Shown: piece after piece, positions 52,251-59,655 of the stretch
Position numbering within the stretch: position 1 is the stretch's first letter
Layout: every line of letters begins with the position of its first letter
Assembly: GCA_052318935.1 (NCBI GenBank)
Contig: JBQRKO010000004.1
Strand: one strand, 5' to 3'
Origin: Niallia sp052318935
Lineage (GTDB): Bacteria; Bacillota; Bacilli; Bacillales; Cytobacillaceae
Length of the DNA stretch: 64,000 nt
The notes under the pieces: model-generated
The model's database searches: none
Seen by the model: only the letters and a program-made list of their open reading frames with translations
What the model was told of the DNA's origin: nothing
Made by a program: the position numbers and the translations under genes

Positions 52251-52297
52251 AAATCTTTCATCATTCCATTTCGAATGGGATAATGAAAGATTTTTTT
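52251..52297 (+). terminator. Terminator of the MerR gene
   Basis: AAATCTTTCAT.ATTCCATT / AATGGGAT.ATGAAAGATTT hairpin with T-run on the + strand. Confidence 0.8.
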
Positions 52298-52307
52298 GTT
52301 ATGTATG

Positions 52308-52339
52308 TTGACTCTCCCCTATGGTTGAAGGTGTAAAGT
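52308..52339 (+). promoter_or_regulatory. MerR-type promoter before the SDR gene
   Basis: TTGACT (52308-52313) and TAAAGT (52334-52339) are separated by 20 bp, containing CTCCCCTATGGTTGAAGG, a partial dyad. Over-long spacers with central dyads are the known target of MerR-family activators; the adjacent MerR protein is the obvious regulator. Confidence 0.75.
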
Positions 52340-52370
52340 CAAATCAATCAATCAACAAGGAGTGAAAAAA

Positions 52371-53135
52371 ATGAATCGTTTAGTAGGAAAAATTGCATTA
52401 GTGACAGGTGGAAGTCGAGGAATCGGTCGAGGAATTGCATTACGATTGGCGGAAGAAGGAGCGCTGATTGCGGTCCATTATGGTAGTCGCTTTGCCGCAG
52501 CGGAGGAAGTTGTTAGTACAATTAAAGCAAATGGGGGTCAAGCATTTGCTATAGGTGCAAGTCTTAACTCGATTGCAAGTGTTGAAGAATTGATTCAATC
52601 GCTGGATAAGCAACTCAATCAACGAACTGGCAGCAACCAATTTGATATTTTGATTAACAATGCTGGAATCGGTACTTCAAAAACGTTGGAAGAAACAACA
52701 GAGGATTCTTTTGACGAGATATTTGCTGTCAATGTGAAAGCACCGTTTTTTCTTGTTCAGAAATCATTATCCCGTCTACGCGATGAGGGACGGATTATCA
52801 ATATATCGTCTGGTGTGACGCGGATTGCCTATCCACATATTATGGTTTATAACCTTACAAAAGGAGCAATCAATACGTTCACTCTCCATCTTGCAAAGCT
52901 GCTTGGACCAAGAGGGATTACCGTGAATGCAGTTCTTCCTGGCATCGTCGATACAGACGTCAACGCTTCATGGCTCTATACTCCTGAAGGACAAAAACAT
53001 GCAACGGAAATATCTGCACTAGGACGAGTTGGGGAACCCTCAGATATTGCAGACATTGTTGCGTTTCTTGCATCCTCTGATGGTCGATGGGTTACAGCAC
53101 AAATGCTCGACGCTACAGGCGGATCTCATTTATAA
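52371..53135 (+). CDS. Short-chain dehydrogenase/reductase
   Basis: 254 residues from the ATG at 52371 (AAGGAG upstream, 3 codons after a GTG of the longest frame). Motifs: TGGSRGIGRGIA, NNAGIG, NISSG and YNLTK (Tyr-x-x-x-Lys), PGIVDTD, and GGSHL end. HYGSRFAAAEE after beta-2 suggests NADP. It is typical of FabG-like oxidoreductases activated by MerR proteins in response to xenobiotics. Confidence 0.92.
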   Translation: MNRLVGKIALVTGGSRGIGRGIALRLAEEGALIAVHYGSRFAAAEEVVSTIKANGGQAFAIGASLNSIASVEELIQSLDKQLNQRTGSNQFDILINNAGIGTSKTLEETTEDSFDEIFAVNVKAPFFLVQKSLSRLRDEGRIINISSGVTRIAYPHIMVYNLTKGAINTFTLHLAKLLGPRGITVNAVLPGIVDTDVNASWLYTPEGQKHATEISALGRVGEPSDIADIVAFLASSDGRWVTAQMLDATGGSHL

Positions 53136-53192
53136 TCTGGAAATTCTGTTTAAGTAAGACGAAAATCCGATTTTTCATTTGTTTTTACGCTA

Positions 53193-53397
53193 GGCTGTTT
53201 TCTCAAAGTTTGTTGTTTTTCACATGAAAAATTGGAGACGAAGTACTCAGCAGACGGAATACACGTAGACTCCTGTGGGAATGCAAGAAAGACGAGACCC
53301 ACAGGAGCGTATGCGACGAGGAGGCTCGACGCTCGCTAAACGGACGAAGTGTATTCAGGCTGTGAGACTAAAAGCAACAATCTATACGAAAACAGCC
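53193..53397. mobile_element. Non-autonomous mobile element, copy 3 (205 bp)
   Basis: Opposite orientation to copies 1 and 2 (it begins GGCTGTTTTCTCAAAG and ends ATACGAAAACAGCC). Perfect 8-bp direct repeats TTACGCTA at 53185-53192 and 53398-53405. The same GC-rich palindromic core. Confidence 0.88.
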
Positions 53398-53637
53398 TTA
53401 CGCTATGAGAATCGGTTCTCTTAGGTTTCAATGTTCATATAAAAGATAAATTAATAAAGTTGTTACATTTACAGTGAAATTATTGTTATTTTACTAAATT
53501 GCCATATTCGGAAGTAAGAATTGTTGAAAAAGAATAATAGATAAATTCAATTATTTTCAAAATAATACTTGAATTTTAGATAATAGAATGATAGTATCAG
53601 TAACAATAAAGTAATTAAACAAAAATAAATAGCGATA

Positions 53638-53806
53638 ACTTCTTATCCAGAGTGGTAGAGGGACAGGCCCTATGAAACCCGGCAACCATCAAGTCAAAAT
53701 ATTGTCTTGAACGGTGCTAATTCCTGCAAAGGTGTTAACCTTTGAAAGATGAGAGGAAAGTATGTAATAATACGAACCTCTCTTTAAACAAAGAGAGGTT
53801 TTTTAA
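53638..53806 (+). ncRNA. SAM-I (S-box) riboswitch with terminator
   Basis: The S-box signature is clear: CTTATCCAGAGTGG, AGAGGGACAGGCCC, TATGAAACCCGGCAACC, then GGTGCTAATTCCTGCA and GATGAGAGGAAAG. A terminator AACCTCTCTTT / AAAGAGAGGTT with T6 follows at 53775-53804. It shuts off methionine/sulfur genes when SAM is high. The controlled gene is the MsrA-like ORF 39 bp downstream. Confidence 0.95.
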
Positions 53807-53844
53807 ATGGATAGAGGCTTATCGCTCAGGAGGAGCGAAATTAT

Positions 53845-54222
53845 ATGGAAAGAGCAGTGTTTGGTGCAAGCGAGTTTTTTAGTCAAAAAGCTTTTATTAC
53901 AGGTTCTCGTGGTATTGAAAATGTTCGAATAGGACATCTAAGCGGGACAAATCTAGATGTAGTAGAAATATGGTTTAATCCCTGGAAAGTATCCTATAAT
54001 GAATTATTAGAATTATTTTTTGACTTACATGACCCAACAACTAGAAAAGGTCAGCAATTTAAAAATCAATCATTGATTTTCTTCTCTGATAAAAATCAAT
54101 TAACATTAGCTAAACAAAAGAAATGCGAGCTAAAACATATTTTTAAAGATAAAATTATTACAAAAATTACTCCAGCATGTGAACATATTAATGGCCTAGA
54201 AGAGATAAAATTGCTTTCTTAA
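53845..54222 (+). CDS. MsrA-like protein lacking the catalytic cysteine
   Basis: A 125-residue MsrA homologue by pattern: MERAVFGASEFFSQKAF at the start aligns with the usual ME.A.FAGGCFWC..., IENVRIGHLSGTN with the GYAGG region, and ELLELFFDLHDPTT with EVFFAIHDPTT. The catalytic GCFWC is replaced by GASEFF, so no reductase cysteine is present there, and the YRS motif is gone. GGAGGAG precedes the ATG. It is shorter than MsrA (~170-180). Under SAM-riboswitch control it should be made when methionine is scarce, perhaps to bind methionine sulfoxide. Confidence 0.8.
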   Translation: MERAVFGASEFFSQKAFITGSRGIENVRIGHLSGTNLDVVEIWFNPWKVSYNELLELFFDLHDPTTRKGQQFKNQSLIFFSDKNQLTLAKQKKCELKHIFKDKIITKITPACEHINGLEEIKLLS

Positions 54223-54248
54223 TAAAAGTGTCACATTATTTTGGCCAT

Positions 54249-54722
54249 TTATGATTGTTTCCATTTATGTTTATTAAATAGCATATTAAAATCGATATCT
54301 TCCATAAATTCGATAACTTCTCCATTAGGACTGTACACTAAAGCATTTTTTACCACAAGAGGTGGTTCGCCAAGGGAAAGTTGATTCGGTTCAATATATG
54401 CCTTTGCTCCATGAGCAAGGGCTTTTTGATACATTTCCTCTGCATTATCCACATAAAATGCGACATGTAATAACGCTCCGTAAGCAATATCTTCTTCCGA
54501 TAAGGCTTTTTTTCCTTGAGCAGGGATAACCGCTTCGCTGTCAAATATTTCAATGCAGCTTCTTTGGTCAGGTGAAACAAGCATGGCAGCCTCTTTGATC
54601 TGAAAGGAAGGTAGACTCCAATGATGACCTACTTTAAATCCTAAGGCTTTAGTATAAAAATCGATAGTTGTTTTGTAATTTTTCGCTTGGATAGCAATAT
54701 GGGCAAGTCCGTTTACACTCAT
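54249..54722 (-). CDS. Glyoxalase/VOC-superfamily protein
   Basis: 157 residues of the vicinal-oxygen-chelate fold: VNGLAHIAIQAKNYKTTIDF, YTKALGFKVGHHWSLP, GALLHVAFYVDNAEEMYQKA and NGEVIEFMEDI. Metal-ligand type His/Glu positions are recognisable (His near 6, Glu near 60, His near 86, Glu near 138). It could isomerise or dioxygenate a small metabolite or confer resistance. Its stop lies 27 bp from that of the convergent MsrA-like gene. Confidence 0.88.
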   Translation of the reverse strand: MSVNGLAHIAIQAKNYKTTIDFYTKALGFKVGHHWSLPSFQIKEAAMLVSPDQRSCIEIFDSEAVIPAQGKKALSEEDIAYGALLHVAFYVDNAEEMYQKALAHGAKAYIEPNQLSLGEPPLVVKNALVYSPNGEVIEFMEDIDFNMLFNKHKWKQS

Positions 54723-54856
54723 ATAGATTCTCCCCTTATAAATAAGTTGTTTTCATTATAGTAATATTAATCAGCGAAATACATACGAAATATGAGGAGA
54801 TAATGATAAAATACTTATTAAATATAAGTTTATTTATCATAATTATCTTATTTTTT

Positions 54857-55067
54857 GGTTGTTTTCTAAAAGTTTGTTGTTTTTGAATAAAACAATAAAC
54901 ATGGTTGAAGCACTGAGCAGACTGAATACACGTAGACTCCTGCGGGAAAAGCGAGAAAGACGAGACCCCACAGGAGCATAGCGACGAGGAGGCTCGGCAC
55001 TCGTCCGCGGAAAGCGAAGTGGATTCAGGCTGCGGGTTACATAACAACAATCTATACGAAAAAAGCC
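54857..55067. mobile_element. Non-autonomous mobile element, copy 4 (211 bp)
   Basis: Termini GGTTGTTTTC and GAAAAAAGCC are one mismatch each from the other copies, with direct repeats TATTTTTT (54849-54856) and TATTTTTA (55068-55075), 7 of 8 identical. Same orientation as copy 3. The mutations suggest an older insertion. Confidence 0.8.
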
Positions 55068-55098
55068 TATTTTTATAGAACTTGGGAGGATACTGAAT

Positions 55099-55533
55099 AT
55101 GATTAATCAAATCGATGACATTGATAAAAAGATTATGGAATTACTTCAGCATAATGCGCGAATGCCTATTTCGGAAATAAGTAAACAAATCTCTATGTCT
55201 CAACCTTCCGTTAAAGAAAGGATTTTAAAGCTGGAAGATAAAAAGATTATTTCCGAATATAGTACAGTATTTAATTTGCGCGAGCTAAACCGAGGTACGA
55301 CCTCTTTTATTCTATTAAAGACTGAACATTGTCAAGCATTAGTTGATTTTTGTAAAGAGGCAAGGGAAGTAACCGATTTATTTCGTATAAGTGGAGAATT
55401 TAATTATCTCCTAAAGGTACAAACTGCATCGGTAGAGGAGCTTGCAGCTTTTCAAGATTCGCTTGTGCAGCTGGGGCATTCAAAGTCACATATTTGTTTA
55501 AAAAATATATTGGAAAACAGGGTTTTACTCTGA
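55099..55533 (+). CDS. Lrp/AsnC-family regulator
   Basis: 144 residues: N-terminal HTH (IDDIDKKIMELLQHNARMPI, SEISKQISMSQPSVKERILK) and a RAM effector domain (TTSFILLKTEHCQALVDFCK, DLFRISGEFNYLLKVQTASV). It binds amino acids and regulates metabolism or transport. GGGAGG precedes the ATG. Single gene; its target is not evident, though the leftward VOC gene is nearest. Confidence 0.92.
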   Translation: MINQIDDIDKKIMELLQHNARMPISEISKQISMSQPSVKERILKLEDKKIISEYSTVFNLRELNRGTTSFILLKTEHCQALVDFCKEAREVTDLFRISGEFNYLLKVQTASVEELAAFQDSLVQLGHSKSHICLKNILENRVLL

Positions 55534-56001
55534 AGCTGCCATATCGTTATCAAGTTAAGAAATTGATCGTCCTTCAAAACGAAAAGGTTGGGATTTCGGT
55601 TTTTTTATTGACAAAGGAGAAGTAATTTAATTCAAAATCTATGGTAAGATTTAGTTCAAAATAACTATATTTGTGTAGAGGATGGCTCAAAAAGTCGTTT
55701 TCAAGGACCTTTTAAGTCAGTCTTTAATGGCGTATTTGTAGCTTCACACAGTTGAAAATTTAGCTATACATGTAAAATTTACACTCTTTTTAAAATAATG
55801 TCATTCATAGTCAATATTTAGGTAATATATTGAAAATGTTGTGCAGTTTTAAAAGGACTTTTTTTACTAAAGATACTGCTATAGCAAGATCTTCACAACA
55901 TAAAGCAACGAGCCATCTCTCGAAGCCAAATTTGCAAATGTATGTGGCAGAGAAACTGTGTTCCAAACAATCAGAAGTATAAGGAGAGTGCTCTAAGTCC
56001 A
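55534..56001. other. Intergenic stretch, no supported gene
   Basis: AT-rich 468 bp. A hairpin of moderate quality with TTTCGGTTTTTTT near 55575-55605 could end the lrp transcript. Frames here lack ribosome binding sites. The upstream extension of the 56002 gene (20 codons, basic and polar) is not conserved-looking. Confidence 0.4.
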
Positions 56002-57459
56002 ATGAGAATCTTTGAAATCTTATTGCTCAGCCTCAATGTACTGACACTGGTCATACTCCTATGGAAAAGGGGAAAAGCAAAAAAGTTGCTCGTTGCGTTA
56101 AGCGGAGTAGCTCTAATTCTCTTAGTTCTGCAGTTTGCCGTTGAGCATTTCCGATGGCAGATAGTGCCTGCTTATGTGCTAACGTTTCTTTTGCTTTTAT
56201 GGTCTGCCATGCAGTTGCGTAGTCATACATACAGGTTGCGCCATCGTGCCTTAAAGGTTACCGCTGCTATTTTTGGAGCGTTATACGTCGTTATTACGGT
56301 TGGACTTCCGGTGTTGCTGCCTGTTTTTGAAACAGCTAAGCCAAGCGGTCCCTACGCGATCGGAACAGCCACTTATCATTGGATAGATGTTAAAAGGGAG
56401 GAAAAGCTGACTAAAGATCCTGTAGACAAAAGACAGCTGATGGTGCAAATTTGGTATCCAGCAGAAACGTCCGGAGATGAAAAGATTGCTCCCTACATTC
56501 CAGACTTGTCCGGTTTGAAGATGGCTGTTCAACAAAAGTACGGGGTACCTGGTTTCTTCCTAGACTACCTTCGCAACGTAAACACTCACGCCAGCATTAA
56601 AGCGAAAATTTCCAATGCTCAGCAGAACTATCCGCTGCTGCTGTTTGCACATGGTTTTCCGGGAACTCGCTATACGAATACGTCGCAAGTGGAGGAGTTG
56701 GTCAGTCACGGTTATATCGTCGCATGTATCGACTACACCTATCACTCTATAGAGACTGTGTTTCCTGATGGAAAGCTTGTTTTATTAAGCGACAATCTAC
56801 CTGAGATGAATGATTGGGATAGTTGGGATCAAATAGTCACCGATACTTGGGTTCCAGATTCAAAATTTGTGCTGGATCAAATAGAACAGCTAAACACCAA
56901 AGATCCAAACGGCATTTTGAAGGGGAAAATCAATCTTAAAAGTGTGGGGATGTTTGGGCACTCTTTCGGCGGTGCGGCTGCAGCACAAACGCTGCTAGCG
57001 GATCCGCGGTTTAAGGCGGGGATGAATATGGATGGAACGCTGTTCGGAAAAGGGGATTTGAAAGACGGACTTAAACAGCCGTTTTTAATGATGAACGTGA
57101 AAACACCAGAAGTTAACAGCGCCGATGAACCGAACGAAGAGGAGTTGCTAAGGATAGGGATGACCCGTGAGGATTATGACTTTATAGCTAAAGAAATTCC
57201 GATGCGCAAAAACAATCTACTCAAAAACGATGGTTACAGTGTGATGATAGACAAGATAGATCATCTGAGTTTTACAGATTTGTATTTACTGTCGCCATTT
57301 TTTTCATGGAATCATCAAATGCCTCCGCGTCAGGCACATAGTATCATCAATGACTACACACTAGCTTTTTTCGACAAACATTTAAAAGGAAAAACAGACA
57401 CCCTATTTGACAGACCGTCCTCCCCCTATCCTGAAGTGAAGGTAATTTTCCAGGAATAA
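56002..57459 (+). CDS. PAF-acetylhydrolase-like lipase/esterase with membrane anchor
   Basis: 485 residues from the ATG 56002 (MRIFEILLLSLNVLTL); a longer frame begins at 55942. Four N-terminal membrane helices (~1-130) precede a hydrolase domain: LLLFAHGFPGTRYTN, nucleophile GMFGHSFGGAAAAQTL, acid NMDGTLFG region and His in DKIDHLSFTDL. This is the plasma PAF-acetylhydrolase/isoform II layout found in Bacillus. The catalytic domain probably faces outside. Base composition is richer in GC than the flanks. Substrates: short-chain or oxidised phospholipid esters, by family. Confidence 0.88.
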   Translation: MRIFEILLLSLNVLTLVILLWKRGKAKKLLVALSGVALILLVLQFAVEHFRWQIVPAYVLTFLLLLWSAMQLRSHTYRLRHRALKVTAAIFGALYVVITVGLPVLLPVFETAKPSGPYAIGTATYHWIDVKREEKLTKDPVDKRQLMVQIWYPAETSGDEKIAPYIPDLSGLKMAVQQKYGVPGFFLDYLRNVNTHASIKAKISNAQQNYPLLLFAHGFPGTRYTNTSQVEELVSHGYIVACIDYTYHSIETVFPDGKLVLLSDNLPEMNDWDSWDQIVTDTWVPDSKFVLDQIEQLNTKDPNGILKGKINLKSVGMFGHSFGGAAAAQTLLADPRFKAGMNMDGTLFGKGDLKDGLKQPFLMMNVKTPEVNSADEPNEEELLRIGMTREDYDFIAKEIPMRKNNLLKNDGYSVMIDKIDHLSFTDLYLLSPFFSWNHQMPPRQAHSIINDYTLAFFDKHLKGKTDTLFDRPSSPYPEVKVIFQE

Positions 57460-58122
57460 AAGAAATAAACCGCCCTTGAGCTAGAAATCAGTCGGTTTAA
57501 TTTACAAATGCGTGGTCGTTTTTTTGAACCTGACCAATCCACTTGATACTAAACCACTTCAGCATTAGGGGTCAACTAATTGATTAGCGAAATTATGATA
57601 GTTTTCTATGTTGTTAGAGATCCTTGACTTGACAGATTATTTAATAAATAGTATCATTTTATAAAATAAATGTTCAAACAACTTCTATAAAAATATAGCT
57701 CACTTTAGCATACAGTTAAAAATTTAATTTTGACTTTATGAAAAAGTAAATCTATTAAAGTAGAGGTTAAAAAACAAGGTGAACGGAAAATATAACTTCC
57801 TTACTATCAATGAAGGAAGTGTTGTATAAAAGGTAGACTATTTAAAAAACCGCATTTGGGCTAGTTAATAGTAAACCGACAATTTTCAGAGTTTAATGGA
57901 TTTATTATGCCATTAAAATGATGAAATTGTCGGTTTTTTTGTTTTAAAGATAAAAAAGCATAGTATTTTCAACACTTAGGTTAGAACTGGATTTTGGAGT
58001 CTTGTGTTTTTCTTAAATGTTATTCAATAGAAAGGAAAGTTACAAAATGAAGCAAATTGCTAAGATAGATGTTTTCGAAATTTTGGTTGCTTCTATCTAT
58101 TCATTCAAAAGGGGGGAGCTGG
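57460..58122. terminator. Intergenic region with strong hairpin before dabB
   Basis: 663 bp without a gene. AAACCGACAATTT (57872) pairs with AAATTGTCGGTTT and a T7 run (57927-57941), a large Rho-independent terminator. A related, broken copy of the arm (AAACCG...TCGGTTT) is at 57469-57500 just after the lipase gene. The dab promoter should lie between 57945 and 58110. Confidence 0.6.
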
Positions 58123-59649
58123 ATGTTAGTTTACTTGGATTTTATTTCACTGCCAATCGTATTTTTTATATTGCTTGCGATTTCTGTGCTTAGTGCATTA
58201 TTTTTGTTATACCCAAGGGTTCCCTTGAATTTTGTTCGCATTCATGTGGGCATCATTTCATTACCCCCAATCGCCGCTCTGTTGGCCCTTATTTCTAACA
58301 AAAAGAGTTTGATTATTGGCCCTTGGCATCTTGATTCCTTATCATGGCTGCTGGCATTGTTTGTCCTTACAATGGGCTTCATTGTGCAGCGCTACTCTGT
58401 TCGCTATTTACTCGGCGACCGTTCTTATCGAAAATATTTTACGCTGCTGACTCTTACTACTGTTTTTGATGCAGTTGCTTGGCTTAGTGATGATCTTCGT
58501 TGGTTATTGATTTCCTGGGGAGCTACACTTCTGGGGCTGACATTGCTCCTTAGATTAAAAAAGGAGTGGCAAGTGGCGAGAAATGCAGCTGCGCTATCTG
58601 GTCGTTTGTTCGCACTTAGTTGGCTTATTTTGTTGTTTGCAATTATCTGGCTTACACAGAGTGCGGGACACTGGCAGTTGTCGCTCATACTTACTGAAAA
58701 CAATCTTGCGCAACTAGCTTCATGGGAGAGAACTTGTATAAATGTATTGCTGATTATTGCTGTAATAATTCCAGCCGCACAATGGCCTTTTCACCGCTGG
58801 CTGTTAGATTCGGTAGTTGCTCCAACACCAGTTTCTGCAGTTATGCATGCAGGTATAGTGAATGCCGGTGGAATTATATTGACTTGTTTTGCACCTCTTT
58901 TTAGCGGCGATGCAGCCCAGATTATTCTGCTCGTTCTGTCTAGTATTTCCGTCTTGATTGGAACCGGTATTATGTTGGTTCAAACTGATTATAAACGACA
59001 GCTGGTAGGCTCTACGATTGCGCAGATGGGGTTTATGCTGATTCAATGCGCATTAGGTGCTTATATAGCAGCCATTACTCACGCTGTGCTGCATGGTCTA
59101 TTTAAATCAACCCTTTTTTTACAGGCTGGTTCTGTGGTAAGTAACAATGTATCAAAATCTAAGGAGGCGCCCCAATCATCAACATTTTTATGGGTCATCT
59201 CTGGAGGCATTTTAGGTACGCTAGTGGGGGTTGGCTATTGGCTAACTTCACATGGAGAAGTGTATCAATTAATAAGTGCTCTAACCTTAGGCTGGTCTAT
59301 ATCAATTGCCTGGACGCAACTTATGGCTTTTGGGTACGGTGCTATTAGCCGCATTACAGGATTTTCGCTGTTTGCCGGTGCTGCGATCGTGTTTAGCATC
59401 ATTCATACCGCCTTTGATAGGCTGTTGCATGAATCAGTTTATCAAGGTATAGAGCCGCCTGCATCAGCAGCTATTTTACTTCTATTTATTTTGCTTGCCG
59501 GAAATGTTTTTGCTGCATGGTTAGTACGTAATCGTTCATCGGCTTTCTTTGCTGTTATCTATCTTTGGCTTATACAATTGGGTGAACCTAAAAATGATTT
59601 GGTCGAAAGTCATCCGAAATATTTGGCACAATTACTGTCGAGGAGGTAA
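58123..59649 (+). CDS. dabB: DabB, NADH dehydrogenase subunit 5-like carbon-uptake subunit
   Basis: 508 residues from the ATG at 58123 (GGGGGGAG upstream; longer frames have no site). A multi-helix NuoL/MrpA-like membrane protein with LISWGATLLGLTLLL, PAAQWPFHRWLLDSVVAPTP, VSAVMHAGIVNAGGI and HAVLHGLFKSTLFLQAGS, including the helix lysines and histidines that carry protons. With DabA it forms the DAB complex that accumulates inorganic carbon using the proton or cation gradient. It corresponds to B. subtilis YbcD/NdhF. dabA follows 6 bp later. Confidence 0.93.
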   Translation: MLVYLDFISLPIVFFILLAISVLSALFLLYPRVPLNFVRIHVGIISLPPIAALLALISNKKSLIIGPWHLDSLSWLLALFVLTMGFIVQRYSVRYLLGDRSYRKYFTLLTLTTVFDAVAWLSDDLRWLLISWGATLLGLTLLLRLKKEWQVARNAAALSGRLFALSWLILLFAIIWLTQSAGHWQLSLILTENNLAQLASWERTCINVLLIIAVIIPAAQWPFHRWLLDSVVAPTPVSAVMHAGIVNAGGIILTCFAPLFSGDAAQIILLVLSSISVLIGTGIMLVQTDYKRQLVGSTIAQMGFMLIQCALGAYIAAITHAVLHGLFKSTLFLQAGSVVSNNVSKSKEAPQSSTFLWVISGGILGTLVGVGYWLTSHGEVYQLISALTLGWSISIAWTQLMAFGYGAISRITGFSLFAGAAIVFSIIHTAFDRLLHESVYQGIEPPASAAILLLFILLAGNVFAAWLVRNRSSAFFAVIYLWLIQLGEPKNDLVESHPKYLAQLLSRR

Positions 59650-59655
59650 TGTACG

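Noticed and set aside
42952..55067. The four GC-rich palindromes as transcription terminators
   Set aside because: They are over 200 bp, occur in both orientations and carry target-site duplications, so they are mobile elements, though they may also stop transcription.
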